This document shows positions 10,684 to 21,624 of a stretch of DNA of 43,050 bases, one piece after another; position 1 is the first letter of the stretch; the number at the start of each line of letters is the position of its first letter. Source of the stretch: Azolla pinnata (taxonomy: Eukaryota > Streptophyta > Polypodiopsida > Salviniales > Salviniaceae); contig JBBBWG010030421.1 of NCBI GenBank assembly GCA_037176905.1, forward strand, positions 29,681 to 72,730. The letters are read 5' to 3'. The notes under the pieces were generated by a model. The model did not search any database. It saw only the letters and a program-made list of their open reading frames with translations, and was not told the DNA's origin. A program made the position numbers and the translations under genes.

Positions 10684-13591
10684 ATGCAGAGACGGAGCTC
10701 CATGGATCCTTGCTTCTCCTCGAGCTACGCCCTTCCTGTTCTGCTGCTATGCGCTCATCTGTTGCTGTGCGGTAACCATGCCAGCGAGATGAGCACGCTC
10801 TTCTCTCCTCCTCCTCCTCCTCCGATCATGACCATCCGCGCTCTTCAAGATGAAGACGGAATCGGCAGCTCGATGCCAGCAATCCATGAGCAACGACACC
10901 TCGCGATGATGAATCGCAGCGAACAAGAAGAAGAAGAAGACCTAAGCCATGGCATGCCTGGCAAAACGCCATCGCCATCACTACCGCCTGTGCCGTCGCT
11001 GCCATGCTTGATGAATCATAGCCATGGCCAGGCTGCTGCGATCAGCAACGAAAGAAGAACGAGGATCGGAGCCAGAAAGCTTGTTCTGCTCCCCACGCTG
11101 AAGGAATTGGCGACAGCGTCGAGGATTCTGGTGGTGAGCAAGCACGGATCCAAAGGGAGCTTCAAGAGCGTCCAGTCTGCCGTTGATTCTGTGCCCGATT
11201 ACAACCAGCACTGGGTCTACATCATCATCGATCCGGGAGTGTACTAGTAAGCATTGCGGATCTTTCTGAACCTTCATCATGCATATGTATCTGTACCTGT
11301 ATGTCTGCAATGTGTTTAGGGTTTAGGGTTTAGGGTAAAAGGCTAGGCCTACCATGTCCGAGCTCTGTCTGAATCTGTCTATGTAAAAAGGATTTCTGAC
11401 TCATGCCTCCGCCCATGGATTCGTGCAGTGAGAAGGTTACTATTCCATATAACAAGCCCTACATTGCGTTCCAAGGAGCCGGGAGATCGAAGACAGTGAT
11501 CAGCTGGACTGACAGAGCCAGCTCCTTTGGTACAGCCAACAGTGCGACATTCACTGCCAATTCACCGAGCTTCATAGCCAAGGGTGTAGGATTCCGGGTA
11601 CTCAGCTAGCTGCTCACTCCTGCATGTCATCATTGTGTTCTCCATGGATGTCATCGGTTTAAACCCTAGAATCTTACTGCTAACCCTAAAGCCTTACTTA
11701 ACCTTCAGCCAAAACACCTTTGATTCACCTTTACCTCGCCCTAACCCTTGCATTGATACACCAAAAACCAGAAATCCTCAAAACTCGAACATTCCGCTAG
11801 GTTTGCTTTCAATTTCTTTCTAATCATTCGTCTTCCTAATGTTTGTCTTTGTATACATGCTAATGAATAACGTGTATGATGATCTTGGCTCAGTATATTT
11901 TTACCGCTTGTTGTTGTTTCTTGGTTTATTTGCGTAAATGGAGAAAGCTATTTTTACAATTATATTGGCCTGTTAATATATATTTTTCTTTGTTTGACAT
12001 TTAGTGCATGGAAAATCTGGGCATTTAATGTTTGGATTTGATGCTTGATTTGATATGCAAGTGGTGCATGCAAATGCATGCATGTCCAGCTACATGTATA
12101 TATATCTATATATGTCAAATGCATGCATGCACGCATGTGATGCATGCAAGTGTTTGTGTGTGTATGTGTATGTATGTTGTGTGTAATCTGTGGTCTTATC
12201 TAACGTACATTGTGTGGATGCTATGGAATGTAAGATGATGCAATCGATGGGATGTGGATTGTATGCAATGTATGGGCTTCTATAATGTACATGGCGCTGA
12301 TGCGTTATGGCATGTAATGTGATGCAATGTGAATCCAAATGCAAATTGCAGAATGCAGCCCCACCGCCAGCACCAGGAGCATATGGAGGGCAGGCGGTGG
12401 CAGTGCTACTCAATGGAGACATGATGGCCTTCTATGAGTGCGGCTTCTATGGAGCACAGGATACGCTCTTCGATTACTCGGGCAGGCACTACTTCAAGGA
12501 CTGCCGCATCCAGGGTTCCATCGATTTCATCTTTGGCCATGCCCAATCCTTCTACAGGGTATGTACCAAAAAACCATTGCCCCATCAGCATTGTGATTGA
12601 TATATCTACACTTGTGCTCCGCTCGATTCCGTCTCTCTACATTAGCGATCGCCATTGTGGTATAGACTTTGCGCTCCAGCTTGATCCTTACTGTTTTTGC
12701 ATTGCTGATCAGCATTGCAAGATATACTCATGCTCCAGCTCGATGCTGTTTTTACATTGCTGATCGGCATTGTGGTATATGCTTGAGCTCCAGCTCGATA
12801 CTGGTTTTACAATGTTAGTAATCAGCCTTGTGATATATATATATATATATTGCTGATCACCATTGTGATATATACTTGAGCTCCAGCTCAATACTGTTGT
12901 TTCCATTGCTGATCAGCATTACATATATATATATATAAAATTGTCCTTCAGCTCAACACTGCTGATCAGCATTGTGATATATGCTTGTGCTCTAGCTCCA
13001 TACCGTCTTTATATTACTGATCAGCATCATTGCAATATATACACTTGTGCTCCAGCTTGACACAGTGTTCACAGTACTGTTCAGCATTTCCTGGTGCTCC
13101 AGCTCAATATACCAGCTTCTATATTGCTGATCAGCACATTATGATAGATATAATTGTGCTCCAGCTCGATCGATGTCAGGGCAAAGCATAGAGATGACTT
13201 TGCCTAACCCATTGGAATGTAATCTGCGTAGGGGTGCGAGCTGGTGGTAACAGCACAGTCAGGATACCTGTCAGGATCGATCACAGCCCACAACAGGGAC
13301 AGGCCTGATGACAGTGGCGGGTTCGTGTTCGTGGGCTGTACTGTCGTGGGCACGGGGCAAGTGTACCTGGGCCGAGCTTGGGGTGCATACTCGAGGGTCG
13401 TCTTCCTCTACACATACATGAGCGATATCATCGTCCCTGACGGCTGGTACGACTGGGGCCAACCCTCAAGGCAAGGGTAAGAAAGAAGCTCTGCCATGTC
13501 ATACAATAAACACTCCCGAATCCCTAACAATCCTTCCTTGAAACCCTAAAATCGAAACCCTATCTATATCTACCTTAGCCCGAACTCTCTA

Positions 13592-13652
<61 letters not shown>

Positions 13653-14449
13653 GACCTAAACCCTAAATCTTGCTTCAGGGCTTGATGGGAGACCCATGCT
13701 GACCTAACTAACCAACCAACCTAGTGTGCCTGTCGGCTTGCCCCTTTGATTGCTAGAATCTTTTTTGATTGGATTGGATTGGATTGGATTGACAAGAGAA
13801 ATTTACCCTGTTAATTCTTTGATTGGATTAGATTGTCATGTCCAGACTCCCATCCGTAAACACTCCCAAATCCCTAAGAATCCCCCTAGAAACCCTAAAA
13901 TCAAAACCCTGTCTATATCTACCTTAGCCCTAACCCATCCATAACCCCCCTCAAATTTTAACTCTATGTATGTATGTGTGTGTGTGTGTTAGATCTCGAC
14001 CCTAAATCTTGCTTCAGGGTTTGATGAGAAACCAATGCAAACCAAAAAAATTGTTTCATTCATTTCTTCAGAAACTTTTGAGAGGTCAATTCAACCAAAG
14101 AAATCGCCTCAAGATGTGCATAGTATGCCTGGGTTCATGCGAGAGGGAGGTGAACCCATAATGTTATTGACATTTTCGCATTATCTACATCAAGAATTCC
14201 CCGGGTCCTAACTAACTAACTTTAACTAACCTAGTCTTTTTTAATTGGATTGGATTGACAAAAGAAATTTATAGTGTATCGTGGGTGTGGCTTTGTAGGA
14301 CTGTGTTCTATGCCCAGTATAAGTGCACTGGCCCAGGATCAAACACTGGACGCCGCGTCGGATGGTCCCATGAGCTCACCGACGCCCAAGCTCAGCCCTT
14401 TCTACAGCTTAGCTTCATCGATGCTGACAGCTGGCTACAAGAAACATGA
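10684..14449 (+). CDS. Pectin methylesterase (pectinesterase), secreted, without inhibitor domain (five exons)
   Basis: Demethylesterifies homogalacturonan in the cell wall, releasing methanol. Exons 10684-11246, 11429-11597, 12352-12558, 13232-13476 and 14299-14449 join in frame to 444 residues. Residues about 15-30 ([13 protein letters not shown]) look like a signal peptide. Residues about 35-145 are low-complexity (poly-Pro, acidic runs) and do not look like the four-helix PMEI domain, so this resembles the group of plant enzymes lacking that domain. The catalytic fold is complete: GVYYE at 185-189, Q258 in GGQAVAV, Q280-D281 in GAQDTL, D302 in DFIFG, R361 and W363 in LGRAW, and a C-terminal QYKCTGPGS block. 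These are the known family catalytic and substrate residues. All junctions are GT-AG. ATG 10684 is the first in-frame Met before the signal sequence; a second Met seven codons on (10702) is an alternative. Introns 3 and 4 are filled with tandem repeats. Confidence 0.93.
11315..11336. repeat. Three-unit TTTAGGG telomere-like repeat in PME intron 1
   Basis: Three perfect TTTAGGG units, the plant telomere type, lie about 70 bases after the exon 1 donor. Read on the other strand they are AAACCCTA telo-boxes. Short copies of this motif recur across the window (15553-15588, 22618-22628, 26396-26405). Confidence 0.9.
12583..13172. repeat. Minisatellite of about 60-65 bases filling PME intron 3
   Basis: About nine degenerate units follow one another through nearly all of intron 3 (12559-13231). 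The unit holds TTGCTGATCAGCATTGTG, then GATATATACTTG, then GTGCTCCAGCTCGATACTG. The core GCTGATCAGC is a perfect palindrome. (TA)n expansions at about 12834-12850 and 12925-12937 arise from the unit's own GATATATA segment. No coding potential is seen. Confidence 0.88.
13505..14280. repeat. Degenerate direct duplication in PME intron 4, with (GT)n
   Basis: Two diverged copies, starting near 13505 and 13855, share in order CACTCCC.AATCCCTAA, GAAACCCTAAAATC, TCTATATCTACCTTAGCCC, a GT run (13593-13650 in copy one; short in copy two), CCTAAATCTTGCTTCAGGG and GATTGGATTGACAA. Copy two carries an extra roughly 170-base insertion before the last block. Both lie in intron 4 (13477-14298). Confidence 0.8.
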
Positions 14450-16449
14450 GGAATCCATGCCCCAAAACCCTATCAAACCCTGTAAAGCTCTAAACCCTAA
14501 ACATGCATACTGAATAGGCATTGTAAAATCGATACCCCGGGGAAACTTAACCACCACCTTCAGTGAGTTGTATCTGTAGTTAGATCATTTTGTCACAACC
14601 TATACAGAAAGAGGACTCCTCTCTCATCCTTTCCCTGTTACATATTCATATATACACATGCATGTAACATGCTCGGCCTAATCCATCATCATACACCAGT
14701 TTTCCACCACCACGTTTCAACCGAGATCAACATTTTACTGCTATGGAGTCTGGACATCACAATCTGCTGCTGCAAAACTCTGCAGAATGATGTTGGAGCT
14801 CTATGTATGCACAACAGTTTACAGCCAGGTAAAATACGTTTTCCTTTTGTGCGGTAAAATTACGTATGGAAAAACAGCTGATCCACTTTCAGCTTTCGGT
14901 TCATGGCATTGTTCATTCCATTCCATTGGTAATCAAATCACATCCCATGCCTTGTGATGAAATTCTTATGACACAAATGGTAAAGACTGTTTTTGACATC
15001 AAGGCACAGAAGCCGAAATGGGTTATTTTTGCTCTGTTTTGGAAGCTGCCATGTGGTGATGATGCAACAAGTCATCAATCAGCTAGTGGTTGAACGCGGT
15101 TGAAAAGTGATCAAACTCTGTTGTTCTTGGTATACATCATTAGTTAGTGGTTAAATGCTGTGCAAAAATGGTCAGTCAGTTGTTGAGTCCTGTGGAAATG
15201 GGATAAGAAAAACTCTGTTGTTAGATCACTGATTGATGCTGTACATCATCAACTCAGTGGTTGAACATGAAAGCTTTCCATGCTGCAAAAATGGTTTCGG
15301 TTAGTCGCCGAATCCCGTCGGAAAGGGATCAAAAGCTCTGTTGTTAGATCATTGATTGACAGTGGTTGAGATCACATGAAAGAACAGTTTCCATGCTACA
15401 TGACAGTTTGATTAGGTGACCTTCAACACTTCCCTTTTTTTTTTCTATCTCCGTGCAATAAGAGGTTTGTGAGGAGGCAAGACACACATATTGCTCTGTT
15501 CTTGTAAGGTGTGTATGCTATGTACATATTTCCAATGAGTTAGGTTTACCTGAACCCTAAACCAAACCCTAAACCCTAACCCTAAATTGAGTCGGTGAAC
15601 AATAAGCCATCCACCAAAGTAAAGAAGGATGGATTCCAGAGCTGCATAAGCATCTTCGGGACTCTCAACTCATTCATTCGCAAGAGACATGCCGTTGGAA
15701 CTAGGTAGGGGCAATGCGGGGATTCCTCGGGAGAACAGATGCCAGACGTTTTCCTTGATCGCCAGGTGCGGAAAACACACGTCGAATTGGGACCTTGATT
15801 AGTCGAACTAGGAAACATGATTAGACACAAAGCGGACCAGGAGATCTGTGGGCATGATCGCTGTACTCCAGAATAACACACGCCGGGTTTCACCTCAACG
15901 AGTCGAACTCAGAAAGCAATCTGCTCCGATCGCCCGATTCTGTCGTAGAAAAGCCCAGCTCCCGAGCAGTCCTGCAGCATATTGTATTCTGACCTTTATC
16001 GCCATCTCCGTGATGCATACAGATCGATGCGCCCACGGATCTGCCCATGCTTTGACGAACCCGCAGCAGCCGATATCTCGTTGCTACAATCGATGGTCAG
16101 GGAAGAGCCCATGCCCCGATTCGTGGGCGCGGCGGGGCCTCTAACAGAGCCCTACAATGAGTTTATCCACGGATCTCGCTCGACCTCTCGGCGATCGAAT
16201 CGTTTCGGCGTCTGCAGATCGATCGAACTCAGTATGGCGTCGATCTGATCGTTTGAATCGCTCGGTGTCTGCAGATTTGTTCTGTGTATCTTGTCACAGA
16301 TCCATCGATCGATCGATCAAAGGTTGTGTGAATTGAAAATTGAACCGCAGACACATCTGTGAGGCTTCTACCCTAATCCATGCACCAGAGTTCGAATCTT
16401 GACAAAGCCCCTCCCCACGGAGCACACTCCTTCCCTTCGCCCCTCAGAC
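14450..16449. other. Intergenic region between PME and the TFIIIC-like gene
   Basis: The first part is presumably PME 3' untranslated sequence. From about 15080 to 15420 a loose degenerate repeat built around GATCAAACTCTGTTG and GTGGTTGAA occurs three to four times. CCCTAAACC telomere-like units lie at 15553-15588. An 88-codon open frame at 15982-16248 has no family resemblance I can name and starts without an ATG. The 5' untranslated region of the next gene lies at the right end. Confidence 0.6.
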
Positions 16450-19400
16450 ATGGTGATGGAGATGGAGATGGAGATGGAGATGGAGATGGGAGAAGGCTTT
16501 TCTGCTGCTCAATTCAGGGCGCCCATCAAACGAGCAGCACAGGAGGAAGATGACGAGGAAGAAGAGGAAGTCGGAGATGGAAATGATGTGGAAGGAGAAG
16601 GAGAAGGAGACGCAGGAGGAGGAGGAGAAGAAGAAGAGACGCTGCCTGCAGCTACGCAAGGGCTGGGAGGAGGAGGATCGATGGCCATGGCGGAGGCTCT
16701 TCTTGGACGGACTGCTCCCCCATGCCCTAATCCGCAAGATGGGCAAGGCGGAGGAGCAGCAAGGCTCGGTGAAGGAAAGCCGAGGTTTGAAGAGAGGTCG
16801 TCTGCAAGAAGAGGCAGAGGAAGAGGGAGGAGGGAGGGCGGGAGAGAGAAAGGCATGCGTGGGGGTCGAGGCAGGGGCAAAGCTCGAGGTCAAGGCCGAG
16901 AGCAAGAGCAAGAGCAAGAGCAAGGTGAAGGGGAAGGTCAAGTGCAGGGCCATGGCCATGGCCATGGCCATAGCCGAGGCCTTGGTCGTGGACAAGTACA
17001 GGTTCAAGCAGGTGGCTCCAGAAGCAGGGGCCGGAAAGCAGGAGAAGCAGCAGTAAACCCTAGTGATGAGGTTGAAGAGAGGGATGGAATGCAAGAGAAC
17101 GCTGCCGAAGAAGCTTCCATTGTCGAAGGAACTTCCAGCCGAGGAAGGGGAAGGGGAAGGGGAAGGGGAAGGGGAAGGGGAAAGGGAAGAGGAAGAGGAA
17201 GAGGAGAAGGGAGAGGTAGTGCTAGTGCTAGTGCAATTGCTGGTGGTAGCAGCGGAGATCGAGGAGAAAGACGAGGAAGCGGAAGAACTGCGAAGAATCA
17301 GCATCACCATCATCAACATGAGCTCGACTCCTCGATCGGCGAATGCGAACCTGGAGGAGGAGGAGGAGATGGAGGAGATGGAGGAGGAGGAGGAGGTGCC
17401 CTTGACGCGGTTCGTGGAGGGGCTCTTCTAAGGTCTGGCTATGGAATCTCGATGAAGGGGCAGAGCACGATAGCCCAAGAAGATGGAATGGCGAGATCGT
17501 CTTCTTGGCCCTATGCCCTTCCTGCAGCTCCATGTCCAGCTGCCGAAACCATCGATTACAATACTGCCCGTGAAGGAACTGGCGATTGCAGAACCAGCGA
17601 CAGTGCCACCGGTAGCAAATCCACCCCGAACATCATCACCCATCCCAATTCAGCTCATGAAACTGCCTCCAGAGCTGCCCATGACACTACAGCTTACTCA
17701 TTTGCAATGATTCACGGAGAAGAGAGCCTCGCCCAGCCTTCTGGAATGCCTGGGTTCGACGGAAGGTCTCCTCCTCCTCCTCCTCCTCCTCCCAGCAGCA
17801 GCAATGGCGATCTTCATACCGAGATTCACAGTTTCCTAAAGCCGGTGGCCTCTGCCCAAACGGCTGAAGGGGGCCGTGTAAGGGTGAAATCGAGGAAGTT
17901 GATCGAAAACGAATTCTTGTTGCACCATCTCACCGCGGGTGCTTCTCAGCAATCTCCACAGCTCACCAAGATGGGTGTGGAGAAGAAGAAACCAGGGAGG
18001 AAGAAAAAGACTGCTACCTTAGACCCAGGTTCGGCAACTTTAGGGTCTGGATCTCAACCGGCAATGGTTAGCGGTAATGATCCATCTCCGCTACTCGATT
18101 CTTGTTTTACCGCACCAGCTACAATGGCTAACCGACAATCGGACTCTCTTGGATTGGGTGATGCCCCTCGTAGAGTATACAAGGTCGAGCATTGTGAAAT
18201 CTCTGATTCTGAACGGGAAGACCCTGACGATCCCACATATGAAGCGGATGCCAAAATCAAGGTCTCAGTTAGTAAAAGGAAATGCTATGCTGCACGCAAA
18301 CAGACTGCTAGGAAGGTACCTAAGACTCATCATCGTTTGGATGTGTCTTCGATGCCTCCCATTGATGAACATATCGATGATACTTCTATGAAACCCCACG
18401 TATTGGTAAGGCATGGGAACATTACTTTTGAAGGCCATGGTGGGCCATTTTCACCACAGTATCATGACGGGAATCTGATGGAATTGCAGGATCTTACAAG
18501 GTCAGCAAGTCGAGGTTTTGGTGATGATGTGTCAGCATCCATGGAAGGTTCCAGGAACATGCCTGGTTCTACCGAAGAAGGTGCACATAGGATTCCGCAT
18601 GCTAGAAATGCTGATTTTCTGAGGACTGGTAGCTCGGGGCCCCGTGTGGGGGCCTATGCAAATATCGAAATCCTCGAGGATTGGCAAGCATATTGCCCAT
18701 ATCCACCATGTTCTGCTAATATTGACCATTTTTATGAGAATGGAAGGGCACAAATATCAACATTACCTCTTTTTGGAGCATGTCGAACAACTCCGTGCAT
18801 GGATAAAACCAAGGCAGATTATTATGAATTGGCAATCAATGCAGGGGGGTCGATATGGGCACTGGATTGGTGTCCTCAAAGAGGATTCAGACAGGTATGT
18901 GGAAAGGAGTATCTCGCTATCGGTGCCCATCCTTATGATATGTCCGTCCATAGGCTTGGTGAGCAGATTCATGGTAAGTGCATCATACAAATATGGGCTA
19001 TAAGTGCACCTTCACATATTCGAAATGATCGTGAGCTTTTGAGTAGAGGGAATACTTCTCGACAGTCTCAGCGGATGAAGAAAAAGAAAAAGGTTTCGGA
19101 TCCAGAGTTCGGTATGCACTCTTTCAATGACACTGTAGATGCCATGGAGTCAGGTGCGAAAGTTTTGAATGATGGATCACATGGCCATGACAATGATTCG
19201 ATATTTGGTGCTAACTTGGAAAATAATGGGAAGGGAGAAAGTTGTGTTCCTCTGCTAGCATTTTCTGGTAATGAAGAGACCTTCATACCTCCATTGGCAT
19301 TCTCCTCTGTAGGTGGTGGTGATCATGATTTACCCCAAATGGTTTTAGGGCTTGCACATGATGGAGGGATCACTTGTGATGCGAAATGGCAACCTGCCAC

Positions 19401-20757
19401 AGATGGCTCATTAGACCTCAATAGCAATGATCTCTATCGATTGGGCTATTTGGCAGTGCTCTTCGGTGATGGTTCGATGCAAGTATTCGATGTGCCGTTG
19501 CCAAGTGTGATAAGAGAATCACAAGCCTATGATGCAAGCAAACATTTGAGCTCTCATCCTGTAATTGTGAAGATGAACCCTGTTTTCAAGTGCTCTGGCC
19601 TACCTGCTGGAAGACAGAAAAGCATGCCCTTGGCTTTAGAATGGTCATCATCACCACATGATTTGTTGATAGCGGGATGCCACGATGGAGTTATTGCAAT
19701 TTGGAAATTCGAGCCAAAGTCTTCATGTGGTGAAGACCGAAGGCCATTGATGTGTTTCGTAGCTGATTCAGGGCCTATCCGGGCGATATCATGTTCGCCT
19801 TGGGGTAATGAGATCGAGAGCCAAAGTATAATAGCCACCGGTGGGCAAAGTGGTCGCCTACAATTCTGGGATATCCGTGATCCTTTCCATCCATTGTGGG
19901 ATATGAATTTGAGCAAAGGAGGATTCATTCTAAGTATAGATTGGTTCCCTGATCCAAGAGGTATTATTCTCTCCATGGATGATGGGTCTCTTAGAACTCT
20001 AAGCATCGATATGGCGTCATGTGACACCCCTGTGACAGGAAATCCATGCACAAAAACGATGACCCAAGGCATGCATTCGATATTTTCTTCATCATTTGCC
20101 ATTTGGGCTGTCCATGTTTCTAGGCACTCTGGCATGGTGGTGTACGGAGGTGAAGATGGCTCCATTAGGTGTTTCCAGCTTACCGAGAAGTTTATGCTCA
20201 GCGACAGGGCAAGAGCAAGAGAGCCACATTTCATGTGTTGTGCCTTTGCAGAGGATCAAGCCACCGGAGCTATTTCGATTGTCTCCCAAACATCTACTGC
20301 TCCGATTCAGTTGAAGAAATCTAGGGCTGATAACAATGGCCAATCGTCGTCGAAGACCCCCCCAAGAAAGGCGCAAGGAGGTGCGAAAGGAGTCAGAGAA
20401 GATGGCAAAAGGGTCCGAAGGTATGCTTCAAAGAGTTTGCTCAGCTCAGCTAGAGGGAAAGAAATATATGAAGATCAAGAGGCTCTGGCGATACAAGGGG
20501 GTTCGAACTCTCTACCTTTGGTTCCATTCAGTGCGCAATCGGACAAAAGTTGTGGTGATAATCGTACCAGTGTTCCTGTGGAAGCAAATCCAGGAGGAGA
20601 TTCCAGGGCCACATCTGAAACTTCAGAAAAAATGCCCCCCAAATCTATATCCTTGCATAGGTTGAGATGGAATCAAAACAAAGGATGCGAGAGATGGGTA
20701 TGCTTTGGTGGGGCTGCTGGTATTGCTAGGTGTCAGATCATCATACCAAGGACATAA
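16450..20757 (+). CDS. TFIIIC-beta (GTF3C2)-like WD40 protein with AT-hook and RG-rich N-terminus, single exon
   Basis: Probable nuclear DNA-binding subunit of the RNA polymerase III factor TFIIIC, in the plant group of WD40 proteins with AT-hooks. The frame runs 1435 codons without an intron. From the N-terminus: (Met-Glu)n at 3-12; acidic run near 31-45; Arg/Gly/Glu-rich low complexity with GHGHGHGH near 167-175; RGRGRGRGRGRGKGRG near 231-250; a Pro run near 441-446; AT-hook KKKPGRKKK near 513-521; KVEHCEISDSEREDPDDP near 578. The WD40-like half starts near 790 (YELAINAGGSIWALDWCPQ) and includes YLAIGAHPYD, IIQIWAIS, ALEWSSSPHDLLIAGCHDG, GGQSGRLQFWDIRDP and VYGGEDGSIRCFQ. It ends with the family's C-terminal block LRWNQNKGCERW and GGAAGIARCQ. 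ATG 16450 is the first Met of the frame; nothing conserved lies before it. The absence of introns is unusual beside its neighbours and could mean a retrocopy; no disabling change is seen. Confidence 0.82.
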   Translation: MVMEMEMEMEMEMGEGFSAAQFRAPIKRAAQEEDDEEEEEVGDGNDVEGEGEGDAGGGGEEEETLPAATQGLGGGGSMAMAEALLGRTAPPCPNPQDGQGGGAARLGEGKPRFEERSSARRGRGRGRREGGREKGMRGGRGRGKARGQGREQEQEQEQGEGEGQVQGHGHGHGHSRGLGRGQVQVQAGGSRSRGRKAGEAAVNPSDEVEERDGMQENAAEEASIVEGTSSRGRGRGRGRGRGRGKGRGRGRGEGRGSASASAIAGGSSGDRGERRGSGRTAKNQHHHHQHELDSSIGECEPGGGGGDGGDGGGGGGALDAVRGGALLRSGYGISMKGQSTIAQEDGMARSSSWPYALPAAPCPAAETIDYNTAREGTGDCRTSDSATGSKSTPNIITHPNSAHETASRAAHDTTAYSFAMIHGEESLAQPSGMPGFDGRSPPPPPPPPSSSNGDLHTEIHSFLKPVASAQTAEGGRVRVKSRKLIENEFLLHHLTAGASQQSPQLTKMGVEKKKPGRKKKTATLDPGSATLGSGSQPAMVSGNDPSPLLDSCFTAPATMANRQSDSLGLGDAPRRVYKVEHCEISDSEREDPDDPTYEADAKIKVSVSKRKCYAARKQTARKVPKTHHRLDVSSMPPIDEHIDDTSMKPHVLVRHGNITFEGHGGPFSPQYHDGNLMELQDLTRSASRGFGDDVSASMEGSRNMPGSTEEGAHRIPHARNADFLRTGSSGPRVGAYANIEILEDWQAYCPYPPCSANIDHFYENGRAQISTLPLFGACRTTPCMDKTKADYYELAINAGGSIWALDWCPQRGFRQVCGKEYLAIGAHPYDMSVHRLGEQIHGKCIIQIWAISAPSHIRNDRELLSRGNTSRQSQRMKKKKKVSDPEFGMHSFNDTVDAMESGAKVLNDGSHGHDNDSIFGANLENNGKGESCVPLLAFSGNEETFIPPLAFSSVGGGDHDLPQMVLGLAHDGGITCDAKWQPATDGSLDLNSNDLYRLGYLAVLFGDGSMQVFDVPLPSVIRESQAYDASKHLSSHPVIVKMNPVFKCSGLPAGRQKSMPLALEWSSSPHDLLIAGCHDGVIAIWKFEPKSSCGEDRRPLMCFVADSGPIRAISCSPWGNEIESQSIIATGGQSGRLQFWDIRDPFHPLWDMNLSKGGFILSIDWFPDPRGIILSMDDGSLRTLSIDMASCDTPVTGNPCTKTMTQGMHSIFSSSFAIWAVHVSRHSGMVVYGGEDGSIRCFQLTEKFMLSDRARAREPHFMCCAFAEDQATGAISIVSQTSTAPIQLKKSRADNNGQSSSKTPPRKAQGGAKGVREDGKRVRRYASKSLLSSARGKEIYEDQEALAIQGGSNSLPLVPFSAQSDKSCGDNRTSVPVEANPGGDSRATSETSEKMPPKSISLHRLRWNQNKGCERWVCFGGAAGIARCQIIIPRT

Positions 20758-21600
20758 ATCATTTTTTGCTGCAATTTGCTGCAGTTCCGAAGTGGGTTGC
20801 GTTGGAGGTGCCAATCACGCGCAGAGAGGTTTCTTACTTTCCTTATTATGTCAACATAAATCCTTTTCTCATGCCTTACAAGTAGAAATTTACTTACAGT
20901 AGAATCTAGATACGAGGAAAAGCCAGCGGCTTATATCAGTGCTAATCATAAGGTTCTTTCTTGTCTTTGGCAGATCTCAGGGGGTGATGCTTCAAATCTA
21001 TATTTGAGAAACAGGGTTAAAAAAAAAAAGCAAAAAACAAGCGGACTTGTCAATAATCGATGCATCTGAATCGAAAGGCGAAGACGCTATTTTGGCTGCT
21101 ACTTCGGAAGAAGACGGCGTGAGAAAGAAATGCACGCAATGTGTACAATAGAGCAAGGGAGAATGAAGACGGGTTTGGATGGAAGGCTTTAATGTCGATG
21201 CTCCTTTAGAATAGGGGAATCGAGAGAGCTTGAAGGCAATAATACGAAACGCGACTTTGCGCCAGTAACTTGGTCAGTTATGGAAACTTGGCAAGTAAGT
21301 ATTCTGGTAAATATAACCCCACACTCCCCATTACAAGTCAAAGTGTATATATATGGGCAGGGGTTCTTATTCAGAGTCTTGATCAGTTTCTAGAAGGGTT
21401 ATGTTGAGTTAATCTTGCCAATACACACATGCTATATCAGTATATTGTATATCGATCAGTATATCATGCCAGCCGTGAGGATAATATTTTTCGTCGCTCT
21501 TAATGTGGCTATACACAGATTGCAGCGATTTGCTAGTAAAATTTTTTCCTGAATTCTTCTTTCTCTTGATGGTGTTTTGTTCAAAATATTAACACACAGC
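20758..21600. other. 3' flank of the TFIIIC-like gene, no further gene seen
   Basis: Probably 3' untranslated sequence followed by unassigned DNA. No conserved frame, RNA gene or repeat was recognised between the stop codon and the transposon copy at 21625. Confidence 0.5.
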
Positions 21601-21624
21601 TGAAGTGAGTCAAGAAGTCGCACC

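Noticed and set aside
15982-16248. 88-codon frame (YSDLYRHLRDAYRSMRP...)
   Set aside because: It has varied composition but no ATG at its start and no family I can name; a chance frame is as likely. Kept only as a note in the intergenic entry.
16386-16402. GAGTTCGAATCTT, like a tRNA T-arm
   Set aside because: The flanking bases do not form the five-base stem, and no anticodon arm, D-arm or acceptor stem can be built upstream.
16399-16449. Extension of the TFIIIC-like frame upstream of ATG 16450
   Set aside because: The frame is open, but begins at a TTG and carries no conserved sequence; the first ATG was preferred.
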